Virus record (IMG/VR): IMGVR_UViG_3300003937_000048
Coordinates: 1 to 37,598 of that record
Strand: one strand, 5' to 3'
DNA length: 37,598 bases
DNA from: a virus
In this document: piece by piece, positions 1-6,935 of the stretch
How the letters are laid out: each line of letters begins with the position of its first letter
How positions within the stretch are numbered: position 1 is the stretch's first letter
Position numbers and translations under genes: made by a program
The notes under the pieces: model-generated
Database searches by the model: none
Told to the model about the DNA's origin: nothing
What the model saw: the letters and a program-made list of their open reading frames with translations, nothing else

Positions 1-2
1 AT

Positions 3-299
3 GATGATTCTTACGATCCTGTTGATAACTCTCTCGAAAAACTTTTAAGTCGAGCAGAAAAAGAGTTGGATAAATCTGACGATGTATTGATTGGTCTTGA
101 GATTCGTAATTACATTGAAAATAAATTAGAAAGAAATGAGCGTGTTACTATTAATCATGTTAATTCGCTAAAAGTTTGTCGTGATTCTAAAAGCACTTGT
201 GCATCAACTTATAGTCTAGCAAAAGATTTAGGGTTTCAAGTTGAAGATAATGATGATAAAGTTTTGAGCAGTTTAGAAGTAATCGGGTATTACAATTAA
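3..299 (+). CDS. Hypothetical protein, 5' end outside window
   Basis: Unrecognised protein. The frame is open from base 3 with no ATG or stop before the edge, so the true start lies upstream and 98 residues are visible. An in-frame TTG at 66 could serve as a start, but the open frame before it argues against that. The visible part is acidic and mostly helical in character, with no recognisable motif. It is followed after two bases by the next gene on the same strand, so both probably share a transcript. Confidence 0.6.
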   Translation, partial: DDSYDPVDNSLEKLLSRAEKELDKSDDVLIGLEIRNYIENKLERNERVTINHVNSLKVCRDSKSTCASTYSLAKDLGFQVEDNDDKVLSSLEVIGYYN

Positions 300-301
300 T
301 A

Positions 302-496
302 ATGGAAAATATTGTATATAATAAATTAAACTCTTTAAAAGAATTAAGAAAGAAAAAGATTCAAACAATTCAAGATGTTACAAATGTTGATGAATTAAAT
401 GAGTTGATTGGAGATGACGAAATTACAGAAGAAGAATATCAAGATATGGTTTCGTACATTCAAAACAAAAATAGAAATAACTTAAATAAAAAATGA
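302..496 (+). CDS. Small charged hypothetical protein
   Basis: Unrecognised 64-residue protein, Lys- and Glu-rich, with a basic patch near residues 14-20 (ELRKKK) and an acidic middle (DEITEEEY). It starts two bases after the preceding stop, so it is probably translated by coupling; no clear Shine-Dalgarno site is seen. No family is recognised. Confidence 0.6.
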   Translation: MENIVYNKLNSLKELRKKKIQTIQDVTNVDELNELIGDDEITEEEYQDMVSYIQNKNRNNLNKK

Positions 497-552
497 ACAC
501 AATACAAATATTAGAAGATATAACTTATATAGTATGGTTCGTAATGGTTTAA
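493..552 (+). CDS. Possible 19-residue peptide overlapping the preceding stop
   Basis: The ATG overlaps the previous gene's TGA (ATGA), the usual coupling arrangement. The peptide is 19 residues with a hydrophobic C-terminal half (IVWFVMV). Length alone gives little support; it is listed because similar tiny hydrophobic frames recur at the ends of operons in this window. Confidence 0.3.
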   Translation: MNTIQILEDITYIVWFVMV

Positions 553-617
553 CAACAATTTTCTTTGGGTATTGTGACGAGGTTATCTTTTTGTCCTTGG
601 TTAGTTAATCATCACCC

Positions 618-653
618 TATCGGTAATCACATAAAAGCCGATAATCTTTTTTT
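618..653 (+). terminator. Intrinsic terminator
   Basis: TATCGG (618-623) pairs with CCGATA (638-643), and a run of seven T follows shortly after. It would end the transcript of the first genes in the window. Confidence 0.55.
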
Positions 654-892
654 CAAACAACCTTTGGAATTATTAATTCACACAGAAAAATGATAATTTC
701 AAATAGTTTTTACTTTATGCTTGCTTCTTATATCAATATCCCTTATGATATATACTTCAATAAAGAATATGTATAGAGAGAATATATAGACAAAATATAA
801 AGATTCACACATAAATAATAAAATTATATAGAATTTAATAAGAAAGAAAATATTATATAGGGGAGTACCGAAATTAATTAAATAAAAATATA
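654..892. other. AT-rich intergenic stretch
   Basis: No convincing gene. A 28-codon frame begins at ATG 690 but has no ribosome site or promoter. The stretch shows the repeated AAATAAT-type words common in the first 3 kb. GGGGAGTACC (859-868) is the only GC-rich patch; no function is assigned. Confidence 0.4.
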
Positions 893-1063
893 ATGAAAAT
901 AAAAATATTGGAAATAATAAAAAATTTTATATCAAATAATAAATTCACACGCAATCAAAATAATTCAAAACAAAAAAAATTAGAATATGTGCGAAATAAA
1001 TATGGTTTTTTTTCAGCAGAAAATAAAGAAAATCAATCAAATAAAAATAATTTAATTAAATAA
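893..1063 (+). CDS. Hypothetical 56-residue Asn/Lys-rich protein
   Basis: ATG at 893 opens a 56-codon frame ending at TAA 1061-1063. The product is rich in Asn and Lys (ending NKNNLIK), partly because the DNA is full of AAATAAT words. There is no Shine-Dalgarno site and no clear promoter. It could be a real small gene or a chance frame in stop-poor AT-rich DNA. Confidence 0.35.
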   Translation: MKIKILEIIKNFISNNKFTRNQNNSKQKKLEYVRNKYGFFSAENKENQSNKNNLIK

Positions 1064-1149
1064 TAAATAATATCAAATAATTTGGGCATTAAAAAATTTA
1101 GAATCAAATTGCCCCCAAATTAAATAAAGCTTAAATAAAAGGTAATTAA

Positions 1150-1362
1150 ATGGACATTGGAGATCAGAGTGTTGAGTTTGTGCAAAAACAAATCGAACAA
1201 AATTTTAAACAAATAATGGCGAACAATGTTATTGAGAGTATGTATTGGATTGATACTCTTGAAGGTGCTAGGGGGGTAGCAATAATGCACGAAATAGTTA
1301 AAGATAAAATTGTTGATAATAATTTAATTGTTTTATTTCCTCCGTTCATCCCTAAAGATTAA
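1150..1362 (+). CDS. Hypothetical 70-residue protein
   Basis: Unrecognised. An AAAGG ribosome site lies about 8 bases before ATG 1150. The product is a mixed helical protein with a hydrophobic C-terminal part (LIVLFPPF). The promoter of the next gene begins ten bases after the stop, so this gene ends its own short transcript or runs into the next one. Confidence 0.6.
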   Translation: MDIGDQSVEFVQKQIEQNFKQIMANNVIESMYWIDTLEGARGVAIMHEIVKDKIVDNNLIVLFPPFIPKD

Positions 1363-1371
1363 ATAATATAC

Positions 1372-1400
1372 TTGACAAATAATATATAATCAAATAATGT
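1372..1400 (+). promoter_or_regulatory. Sigma70-type promoter, leaderless geometry
   Basis: TTGACA, 17 bp, TAATGT, then 7 bases to ATG 1408. A start about 7-8 bases past the -10 box coincides with the ATG. Confidence 0.7.
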
Positions 1401-1407
1401 ATAAGGC

Positions 1408-1746
1408 ATGAGTCTAGCAAAAGAAATAAATGAAAAATTAGATGAACTATTAAAAATAGAATCTGAAATTAAAAAAGTAAATGCCGAAATAACTGATGAA
1501 GATATTTTAAAGAATATAAACACAGGTGAGAAAGTCGGCAAGAAAGAGGTAATCGAAACTGCTCACAACATGAGGGTGCAAGTCCAAGAAGACCTTTTTG
1601 AACTCACCAATGGGGGTAAGAATGTAAAAGACATCTTTACAAATAAGTTCTATATAAATGACCTTATGCAAGATAAGATATGTGCAGAAGAAGAAATAGA
1701 AGAAAGTCTAAATAATAATAAGCCAAATAATATAGAATTAAATTAA
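1408..1746 (+). CDS. Coiled-coil hypothetical protein
   Basis: Unrecognised 112-residue protein. The N-terminal ~40 residues form a heptad-like helix (LDELLKIESEIKK), and the C-terminus is Asn-rich. The ATG sits seven bases after a -10 box, so the mRNA is probably leaderless; there is no room for a ribosome site. Confidence 0.7.
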   Translation: MSLAKEINEKLDELLKIESEIKKVNAEITDEDILKNINTGEKVGKKEVIETAHNMRVQVQEDLFELTNGGKNVKDIFTNKFYINDLMQDKICAEEEIEESLNNNKPNNIELN

Positions 1747-1836
1747 TAATCGCTGAAATAATAGTAATAAATTTTTTATAAAATAATATATACAATACAT
1801 AATAATATTTTTTATACTTAATCTTACATTTTATAT

Positions 1837-1865
1837 TTGACATTATATATATCCTATACTATACT
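1837..1865 (+). promoter_or_regulatory. Sigma70-type promoter
   Basis: TTGACA, 17 bp, TATACT. The transcript would start near 1872, leaving a leader of about 30 bases that contains a strong Shine-Dalgarno site. This contrasts with the leaderless promoters elsewhere. Confidence 0.75.
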
Positions 1866-1900
1866 CTACATATTATTAATCACAAAAGGAGAAACTAATT

Positions 1901-2098
1901 ATGGGCAACATAGCAAGAGACGCACGAGCAACAGAAGTAATGAACAAAGTAAGGGGCAACAACCCTTTCGCATTTAGCCACAGGTTTATGGGGTATAGCG
2001 AAGCTACTGAGGGCATTGTAGCCCAACAACGAGAAGCAGATCGCAGGTTGAAAGAGATTCAAGCCCAAAGATTACTAAGATTAAAGAAAGGGGTATAA
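1901..2098 (+). CDS. Small basic hypothetical protein
   Basis: Unrecognised 65-residue protein, Arg/Lys-rich. Its C-terminal helix (QREADRRLKEIQAQ then RLLRLKK) could bind nucleic acid, but that is inference only. Translation starts from a strong AAAGGAG site nine bases upstream. It shares a transcript with the next gene, which starts two bases after this stop. Confidence 0.7.
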   Translation: MGNIARDARATEVMNKVRGNNPFAFSHRFMGYSEATEGIVAQQREADRRLKEIQAQRLLRLKKGV

Positions 2099-2099
2099 T

Positions 2100-2336
2100 A
2101 TGGAAATAATAACTCCACTAAATAATAAAGTTAGTATGTTCGCAACCAATCAAGAGTTGTATGCCCAATTAACTGATAAAGAAATAATTGATATTAAATT
2201 ATGCAAACTAGATGAATATGCACAAGACCTATTACATCTTACAGAAAAGACTAATGGAGAATTAAGTATGGCATCTTCTAGTAAGTATAATAGTATACAA
2301 GAAATTTTAGTAGAATTAACTGAATTGAATTGTTAA
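2100..2336 (+). CDS. Hypothetical 78-residue protein
   Basis: Unrecognised acidic protein. The ATG follows the preceding stop directly, with an AAAGGGG ribosome site inside the end of the upstream gene, so the two are co-translated. No domain is recognised. Confidence 0.65.
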   Translation: MEIITPLNNKVSMFATNQELYAQLTDKEIIDIKLCKLDEYAQDLLHLTEKTNGELSMASSSKYNSIQEILVELTELNC

Positions 2337-2366
2337 TAACTTTTTACGGAAAATATAAAATAATAC

Positions 2367-2395
2367 TTGACAAATAACATATAATATAGTATTAT
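2367..2395 (+). promoter_or_regulatory. Sigma70-type promoter for the structured RNA
   Basis: TTGACA, 17 bp, TATTAT. The predicted start is near 2402. No protein gene follows before the terminator at 2816, so the product is an RNA. Confidence 0.75.
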
Positions 2396-2401
2396 ATATA
2401 A

Positions 2402-2816
2402 CATAAAGTTGAGAAGGATAAACTCAAATAAATCAAATAATCCAAAATTTTGTTCTTTAATATTTTAAACACTTTGGAGAGGTAGATATACCCCTCCTGT
2501 GGGTGACCGAATGAGCCTGTGATGAGCGGGCTAAGGTATGCAGATCCCTGTGGTGGGGTTGGTAGAGTTCAATCGAATGAGCCAAATGACAACACCATGT
2601 CTAGTCTGTAGTTCGAAGTAGGTACACCATGAACTGATGTTCATCCCGAAAAGTTGGAGGTATACAGTAATCCTCCCCCACACCATTTTGTTTAGTTGTT
2701 GTAATCATGGGAGAAGGAAAGATATTCAAATAATTCCGCATTTAATGCTAATCTTTCCATCCCCCCTCGCCCTCTTCTAGGACTGCGATATTCGCTTATC
2801 CTGGAAGAGGGTTTTT
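2402..2816 (+). ncRNA. Structured non-coding RNA, about 415 nt, unknown class
   Basis: A transcript with its own promoter and terminator and no plausible ORF. It is GC-rich and hairpin-rich inside very AT-rich DNA. Visible helices: GGAGAGGTA with TACCCCTCC around a GATA loop (about 2475-2496, one mismatch); AGCCTG with CGGGCT (about 2514-2532); GGAGG with CCTCC (about 2656-2676); GGAAAGAT with ATCTTTCC (about 2716-2760), which encloses GCATT/AATGC. CGAATGAGCC occurs twice, near 2508 and 2574. I cannot assign it to a known large phage RNA such as ROOL or GOLLD; it is neither a tRNA cluster nor recognisable as tmRNA. Confidence 0.65.
2770..2816 (+). terminator. Intrinsic terminator of the structured RNA
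   Basis: A 13-bp stem (CCCTCTTCTAGGA at 2770-2782 with TCCTGGAAGAGGG at 2799-2811, one U-G pair) followed by TTTTTT. Confidence 0.85.
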
Positions 2817-2819
2817 TAT

Positions 2820-2848
2820 TTGACTTCTAGACCGCGCTATAGTATACT
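2820..2848 (+). promoter_or_regulatory. Sigma70-type promoter
   Basis: TTGACT, 17 bp, TATACT, starting within the T-run of the terminator before it. The predicted start is near 2855, about 40 bases before the small membrane-peptide frame. Confidence 0.65.
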
Positions 2849-2895
2849 ATACATATAACTTAAACTTTAGCCCCTTTACTAATACTTATCATGAA

Positions 2896-2970
2896 ATGCC
2901 TGAACTAATAATAATACTATCAATTATATACGGAATAAAACTAATGCTAGATTATGATCCTCATTGTTAA
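2896..2970 (+). CDS. Tiny hydrophobic membrane peptide (24 aa)
   Basis: ATG 2896 opens 24 codons with a continuous hydrophobic segment (ELIIILSIIYGIKLML) and a polar tail, a plausible single membrane helix. A promoter lies upstream (2820-2848) and a terminator downstream (3082-3112), and nothing else in this unit could be the product. There is no clear ribosome site; a five-codon frame starting at ATG 2891 overlaps it and could couple translation. Function unknown; phage peptides of this form can be holin-like or regulators, but that is a guess. Confidence 0.45.
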   Translation: MPELIIILSIIYGIKLMLDYDPHC

Positions 2971-3081
2971 TACATATAAGATATAATACAATACAAATAA
3001 TAAATAATAAATAAGAACATATTAAATAAATAATAAATAATATGTAATTAAATAATAATAAAATTTTCATTTCGGGTTTAG

Positions 3082-3112
3082 CCTCCATCTGCGTAGCGGG
3101 TGGGGGTTTTTT
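3082..3112 (+). terminator. Intrinsic terminator
   Basis: CCTCCATC (3082-3089) pairs with GGTGGGGG (3099-3106, two U-G pairs), followed by TTTTTT. It separates the left AT-rich block from the early array. Confidence 0.75.
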
Positions 3113-3135
3113 CGTGCCCTGAAAAGAGCTGTGTT

Positions 3136-3208
3136 GTAAGTCTTTGACTATCAGGCACTTGCGCGCGCGGCGGCCACAAGCCATAAGTGCTTGGCTATCA
3201 AGGGATTA
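3136..3208 (-). repeat. Early stem-loop element, copy 1
   Basis: First of eleven related ~75-bp imperfect inverted repeats. The arms read AAGTCTTTGA-CTA-TCAGGCACTT and, reversed, AATCCCTTGA-TAG-CCAAGCACTT. The GC-rich core contains GGCGGCC on the + strand, so this copy faces the - strand although it precedes a + strand unit. It lies after the terminator and before the promoter of the first + strand unit. Confidence 0.85.
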
Positions 3209-3236
3209 AAAATGTTGTTTTAATTGCACTTTTTCC

Positions 3237-3265
3237 TTGCGTCAACACCTTTTGTGTGTCATTAT
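3237..3265 (+). promoter_or_regulatory. Leaderless promoter of the first early unit
   Basis: TTTTTCC, then TTGCGT, 17 bp, CATTAT, then 6 bases to ATG 3272. It starts 28 bases after stem-loop element 1. Confidence 0.75.
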
Positions 3266-3271
3266 GTATAT

Positions 3272-3649
3272 ATGATTAGGACAAAAGAAGACAAGAGATA
3301 CGATATCGACTTTAGTCGAAAAGTATTTGTATACAAGAATCTCCACAAAGATTGTTGGTCAGTTAAACAAGACGGGCTAGTCAAAGCTCATGCTGACGAA
3401 CTAGAGATGTGGGATTGCAGTTTCCGTGTCAACCAAAAAGGTAGAGAGAAAGTTCTCAAAGAAAAACGCAAGAATGTTCACGCGGGCATCTTAGGTAGAG
3501 TTGACGACTTAGGTGGTACAGTAATGATTGGGACTGAAGTTACATACAATCCGTACAAGTATAATTCTTTTGTTGACAAGAACACCGAAAATCCTGTATA
3601 CTATACAGGATTTGCAACACTAACACACAACAAAGTATTAACAGCATGA
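3272..3649 (+). CDS. Conserved phage protein (NLHKxCWS / KRKNVHAG type)
   Basis: A 125-residue protein with motifs I recognise from many unrelated phage and plasmid hypothetical proteins: FVYKNLHKDCWSVKQ near the N-terminus, then FRVNQKGREKVL and KEKRKNVHAG. Its function is not known to me. The start at 3272 is chosen because it lies exactly six bases after the -10 box; an upstream in-frame TTG at 3224 would fall before the promoter. First gene of an eight-gene unit to 5378, and its stop overlaps the next start (ATGA). Confidence 0.8.
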   Translation: MIRTKEDKRYDIDFSRKVFVYKNLHKDCWSVKQDGLVKAHADELEMWDCSFRVNQKGREKVLKEKRKNVHAGILGRVDDLGGTVMIGTEVTYNPYKYNSFVDKNTENPVYYTGFATLTHNKVLTA

Positions 3650-3840
3650 ACAATCTATCACAAACAACAATCAACTATGCAAAAGATTGGTTTACAGAAA
3701 ACCAATATACATTCACAACTGACAACGATCAATTCACATTGCATATTAATGACAGCATTTTTATCCTCGATCCAACCGAGATTAAGTATAGAGCAGAATT
3801 ACAACTAGAATCATTATTAGAACAAGTAAAAACAGATTAA
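3646..3840 (+). CDS. Hypothetical 64-residue protein
   Basis: Unrecognised acidic small protein. The ATG overlaps the upstream stop (ATGA), indicating coupled translation within the early unit. Alternating hydrophobic residues (FTLHINDSIFIL) suggest a beta-rich fold. Confidence 0.7.
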   Translation: MNNLSQTTINYAKDWFTENQYTFTTDNDQFTLHINDSIFILDPTEIKYRAELQLESLLEQVKTD

Positions 3841-3841
3841 C

Positions 3842-4093
3842 ATGAAGATATTAAAAGACATTATGGATCATTGGGGTTTTGTAGACTCCGAACAACTAAA
3901 AGAACTTGTTGAGCATTTTCCCAGGATGCCATTAGTTATTAAATGGGGAATGAGAGAAAGAGAACTATGTCACGCTAAGTTTGTAGCCGAGCGTATAGCA
4001 GAAGTAGAAGCCGAGTCAGACGACTATGTTCGTGAAGTTTTTATTCAATCAGAAAATTTTCGTCAATTAAAATCAGTATTAGGAGTAGAGTAA
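3842..4093 (+). CDS. Hypothetical 83-residue protein
   Basis: Unrecognised. It begins three bases after the preceding stop, and its own TAA overlaps the next ATG (TAATG). The C-terminal half is helical and acidic (ERIAEVEAESDD). A member of the 3272-5378 unit. Confidence 0.7.
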   Translation: MKILKDIMDHWGFVDSEQLKELVEHFPRMPLVIKWGMRERELCHAKFVAERIAEVEAESDDYVREVFIQSENFRQLKSVLGVE

Positions 4094-4332
4094 TGAATAA
4101 GATAATGGAAGCACACAAGAGAAAGTTGGAAGATAGATGTTCAATCACCGATGCAATCATTGGAGTTGGAGATGACCTCTATGAGAACAGAAAACAAAAC
4201 GATGAAATTTTATTTCAATTAAAAAACATAGCGGGATCTCTCGACCTAGTTAGTCAATACCTCTATGATATTAGTTGGGAATTAAAGAAAAACAGAGAAA
4301 AAACCCTTGACTTATCTGAACAAGTCAACTAG
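4093..4332 (+). CDS. Helical hypothetical protein
   Basis: Unrecognised 79-residue protein, almost wholly helical. A basic N-terminus (EAHKRKLEDR) precedes amphipathic helices (ILFQLKNIAGSLDLV), suggesting oligomerisation. The start overlaps the previous stop. Confidence 0.7.
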   Translation: MNKIMEAHKRKLEDRCSITDAIIGVGDDLYENRKQNDEILFQLKNIAGSLDLVSQYLYDISWELKKNREKTLDLSEQVN

Positions 4333-4341
4333 TATTATAAC

Positions 4342-4545
4342 ATGATAACATTAGACACACCCGAACAAATCGATATGTTTCGATTCCTCAGTCTCAAATC
4401 CGCACTCAAGTTAGAGTGTCTTGGAATGAGTAGAAGAGGTCAATCAGCATATTCAATTATTAAAGCCGAGTACGGATTCAAAGGTAACAAGAAGTCCGTC
4501 TTAGAACAAATGGAACAAATTATAGAGGATATTAAAAATGACTAA
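4342..4545 (+). CDS. Conserved small phage protein (TPEQI...SALKLE type)
   Basis: A 67-residue protein. TPEQIDMFR, SALKLECLGMSRRG and SAYSIIKAEYGFKG match a small conserved family frequent in phages and their relatives, seen here as a pattern rather than by search. Biochemical role unknown. Its last codons overlap the next start. Confidence 0.75.
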   Translation: MITLDTPEQIDMFRFLSLKSALKLECLGMSRRGQSAYSIIKAEYGFKGNKKSVLEQMEQIIEDIKND

Positions 4546-4759
4546 AGCACAGATAGAATCAAGAGTAGAAGGTTGGAATTGGAATATGAACATCTTTGAG
4601 ATATATGACGAGCTCAGAGATGGGCATTCAGCACAAGACCAAGAAGACCTTTTAACTTTCGCATATACTTATTTCGGTAATGATGTAATGATAAAAGAGC
4701 TAGCGAGTCACTTCTGCGTTACTATTGAAACAGACGAAGACTCACCAATCCCTTGCTAA
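4538..4759 (+). CDS. Hypothetical 73-residue acidic protein
   Basis: Unrecognised. It overlaps the previous gene by eight bases, consistent with coupling. The product is acidic, with aromatic clusters (WNWNMNIFEIYDEL). A member of the 3272-5378 unit. Confidence 0.65.
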   Translation: MTKAQIESRVEGWNWNMNIFEIYDELRDGHSAQDQEDLLTFAYTYFGNDVMIKELASHFCVTIETDEDSPIPC

Positions 4760-4761
4760 TC

Positions 4762-4998
4762 ATGAATAATTACATAGAAGCAATCTGTATCGGCAAACCA
4801 TTAGACTTGCCCGAATACAATGAAGACACAGAACTTTGGGAGGTTCACTTTGAGGAATCACCCACCCCTTGGCATCCATATGATGAACAAGATTTAATTT
4901 CTTATAGTTGTGACTCAGCCGAAGAAGCGTGTGAGATTTACAACCATTACAACCAAAATCCCGTAGGAGAAAAACAAGATGAAGAAAATGCTAACTAA
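4762..4998 (+). CDS. Hypothetical 78-residue acidic protein
   Basis: Unrecognised, very acidic protein. ATG 4762 is preferred to an in-frame TTG at 4753 because it follows the preceding TAA by two bases, the spacing usual in this operon. Acidic small early proteins of phages often mimic DNA or bind host proteins; no direct evidence for that here. Confidence 0.65.
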   Translation: MNNYIEAICIGKPLDLPEYNEDTELWEVHFEESPTPWHPYDEQDLISYSCDSAEEACEIYNHYNQNPVGEKQDEENAN

Positions 4999-5212
4999 AA
5001 TCTATCGTTGGTTCAACCCACTCTATCAAGTCGTCTATACGACTAAAGATGGAAGAACCGAGATGTACACCATCACAAAACCACAACATATTCATGAGTT
5101 TGGAAACATGAATGAAGGTAAGTCTGTCGTAGGCTTTAGGAGCTTTTGTCACAATCGTGGTCATGTTCGCTCTTTTCGTTACGATCAAATCATATCTTTA
5201 AACAAAGCTTAA
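4979..5212 (+). CDS. Conserved phage protein (VGFRSFCHNRG type)
   Basis: A 77-residue protein. The C-terminal half (FGNMNEGKSVVGFRSF, then NRGHVRSFRYDQI) resembles a small beta-rich family seen in phages; the VRSFRYDQI strand is reminiscent of WYL-type ligand-binding domains, which is inference. It overlaps the previous gene by 20 bases. A start at the second ATG (4988) is also possible. Confidence 0.7.
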   Translation: MKKMLTKIYRWFNPLYQVVYTTKDGRTEMYTITKPQHIHEFGNMNEGKSVVGFRSFCHNRGHVRSFRYDQIISLNKA

Positions 5213-5213
5213 T

Positions 5214-5378
5214 ATGAAAGATAAACCCAAACAAAATAGTTTGCAAGAAAGTTTGCGTCGATTCGGACATATGCTCGCCATCAGAGAACAACGAGGGGAC
5301 GAATCTGAGGAGTACCAAATAAAGAAAGCTAAACACGCGAAGATGTTAGATATGCTTTACCATAAGAATCATAAGTAA
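5214..5378 (+). CDS. Hypothetical 54-residue basic protein
   Basis: Short basic protein, helical (SLRRFGHMLAIREQRG, then KKAKHAKMLDML). It starts one base after the preceding stop and ends exactly one base before stem-loop element 2, so it closes the first + strand unit. Confidence 0.65.
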   Translation: MKDKPKQNSLQESLRRFGHMLAIREQRGDESEEYQIKKAKHAKMLDMLYHKNHK

Positions 5379-5454
5379 CGTAAGTCGTTGATGGTCAAGC
5401 ACTTCGGTGCCTGGCCGCCGCGCAGCCCAAGTGCTTGGTATTCAGTAACTTACG
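5379..5454 (+). repeat. Early stem-loop element, copy 2
   Basis: A 76-bp imperfect inverted repeat beginning right after a stop codon. Arms: AAGTCGTTGA-TGG-TCAAGCACTT and, reversed, AAGTTACTGA-ATA-CCAAGCACTT. The left arm runs into GCAC-TTCG-GTGC, a UUCG tetraloop hairpin, followed by CTGGCCGCCG. The core faces the + strand. Confidence 0.9.
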
Positions 5455-5489
5455 CAATGCATTTTTCTGCATTTTAAATCACTTTTTCC

Positions 5490-5518
5490 TTGCGTTAAAC
5501 TAAAAAGTAGCTTACTAT
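5490..5518 (+). promoter_or_regulatory. Leaderless promoter
   Basis: TTTTTCC, then TTGCGT, 17 bp, TACTAT, 6 bases, ATG 5525. Confidence 0.8.
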
Positions 5519-5524
5519 ATACTT

Positions 5525-5758
5525 ATGAACATTAACGAAGACTACGAATCAAATTCTATAATTAACGCAACCGATGCAATGGATCACTCTATGGCATTTA
5601 TCTTTGATAACTTTATTGAGCCAATGGAAAAAGAACTCTCTGAAGACCAAGCCTTGATGCTTGCAGTTATCGGAAGTACCTTTAAAATCATTGCTCAGAA
5701 AGCACAAGCCTATGAAGATATGATCGAAGGTAATCAAAACGACATACAAAGAAATTAA
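5525..5758 (+). CDS. Hypothetical 77-residue acidic protein
   Basis: Unrecognised acidic helical protein. The ATG lies six bases after the -10 box of the element-2 promoter, so its mRNA is probably leaderless. The -35 box of the next promoter begins four bases after this stop, so the next gene can be transcribed alone or by read-through. Confidence 0.7.
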   Translation: MNINEDYESNSIINATDAMDHSMAFIFDNFIEPMEKELSEDQALMLAVIGSTFKIIAQKAQAYEDMIEGNQNDIQRN

Positions 5759-5761
5759 CCC

Positions 5762-5790
5762 TTGACAAAAACTAAAAAAACTATATTATT
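5762..5790 (+). promoter_or_regulatory. Leaderless promoter
   Basis: TTGACA, 17 bp, ATTATT (or 16 bp and TATTAT), 6-7 bases, ATG 5797. Confidence 0.75.
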
Positions 5791-5796
5791 ATAATC

Positions 5797-6717
5797 ATGA
5801 ACAATCAAGAAAACAACATCGCTCCTCGCAAAGTTAACCTTAACATTTGTGGAGGTAATCGCACTATGGTAGATTACGAACAAGTAGTCGGAGTTCCTAC
5901 TCCTCCTGTTTCGTATCGCAACAAACCAAACAAGAGAACAGGCGAGCTTGCCATCTCTCATCAACCCATCGCTCACCATGAGCTAGTCGAAAGAACTAGA
6001 GGTTTCTTAGGAGACAATGGTTTCACCATTCAAGATGAGGTTCACTCTCTCGCTAGGGACAACAATCACTACTTTGGTTTGTTTGCCGTAGATCATGCAA
6101 ATCGTGCAGAGTCTGATCGTGGTTGCGTGATCGGATTGCGTAACTCTCACGACAAGACCTTTCCTGCAGGATTGTGTGCAGGTGATGCTCCTTTTGTTTG
6201 CGACAACTTGATCTTTACCAATACGATCAAACTCGCTCGTAGGCATACTCGCCACATCCTTGACGATCTCAACCAAACCATCAATCGGGCAATCGGAAAA
6301 TTGTTCGGCTTTTGGCACGGACAAGACCAAAGAATCGAAGCGTACCAAAACTTCGATCTTGGCAACGCTCTTGCCAACGATCTTGTGATCCGAGCTTGCA
6401 AAGCAGGTGCAATTCCTAAAAGTAAGATTATGGATGTGGTCAACCAATGGGAGTCGAGCGATCATATCGAGTTCCGTGATCGTAACCTTAATTCTCTCTA
6501 CAACGCTTTCACCGAAGTATACAAAGGCAACCTTGTTGCCCTCCCTGCTCGATCCGATGCGTTGCATTCCGTTCTTGACTCTCATGTCGATTTCGATATG
6601 GCGAACCATTTTGATTTGGATGATGTTGATGTTGTTGATGAAGTCGAAGTCGCCACCGAAGCTGAATTGATCGGTGCAAATGTTAATGGGGAAGTTCCTG
6701 CCGAATACTACGAGTAA
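5797..6717 (+). CDS. DUF932-like phage protein
   Basis: A 306-residue protein. The region around residues 75-150 has the pattern I associate with the DUF932 / plasmid-phage YubP-like family: a GLRNSHDKTFPAGLCAG segment followed by FVCDNLIF and RRHT. Family members occur in phages, plasmids and genomic islands, and their role is not settled. The C-terminal ~40 residues are strongly acidic (DLDDVDVVDEVEVATEAE). The start is fixed by the adjacent leaderless promoter, and the gene is followed by a strong terminator. Codon use is less AT-rich than the flanking DNA. The long open frame on the opposite strand is a shadow. Confidence 0.8.
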   Translation: MNNQENNIAPRKVNLNICGGNRTMVDYEQVVGVPTPPVSYRNKPNKRTGELAISHQPIAHHELVERTRGFLGDNGFTIQDEVHSLARDNNHYFGLFAVDHANRAESDRGCVIGLRNSHDKTFPAGLCAGDAPFVCDNLIFTNTIKLARRHTRHILDDLNQTINRAIGKLFGFWHGQDQRIEAYQNFDLGNALANDLVIRACKAGAIPKSKIMDVVNQWESSDHIEFRDRNLNSLYNAFTEVYKGNLVALPARSDALHSVLDSHVDFDMANHFDLDDVDVVDEVEVATEAELIGANVNGEVPAEYYE

Positions 6718-6743
6718 GAGCAAATAACCCCCCAACCAAATAA

Positions 6744-6772
6744 CCCCTCGCCAATCGGGCGAGGGGTTTTTT
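6744..6772 (+). terminator. Intrinsic terminator
   Basis: CCCCTCGCC (6744-6752) pairs perfectly with GGCGAGGGG (6758-6766), followed by TTTTTT. It ends the DUF932-like transcript. Confidence 0.9.
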
Positions 6773-6798
6773 GTTGTCTGAAGCAGAACCTGGCGTTT

Positions 6799-6872
6799 CG
6801 TAAGTCGTTGACTATCAGGCAGTTAGGCGGGGTGGCCGCCGCCGTCGTAAGTGTTTGATTACCAATGATTTA
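6799..6872 (+). repeat. Early stem-loop element, copy 3
   Basis: Arms: AAGTCGTTGA-CTA-TCAGGCAGTT and, reversed, AAATCATTGG-TAA-TCAAACACTT. Core TGGCCGCCGCC on the + strand. Unlike most copies it follows a conventional terminator, so termination alone cannot be its reason to exist. Confidence 0.85.
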
Positions 6873-6900
6873 AAATCTTACTTTTAGTTGAAGTTTTTCC

Positions 6901-6929
6901 TTGCAAAAGTTAAAAAGATGCCTTACTAT
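6901..6929 (+). promoter_or_regulatory. Leaderless promoter
   Basis: TTTTTCC, then TTGCAA, 17 bp, TACTAT, 6 bases, ATG 6936. Confidence 0.8.
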
Positions 6930-6935
6930 ATACTT

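Noticed and set aside
690-776. 28-codon frame in the left intergenic region
   Set aside because: No promoter, ribosome site or overlap with another gene; expected by chance in this DNA.
6007-6735. 242-residue frame on the - strand
   Set aside because: It is the antisense of the DUF932-like gene, has no promoter or ribosome site, and has a composition typical of a shadow frame.
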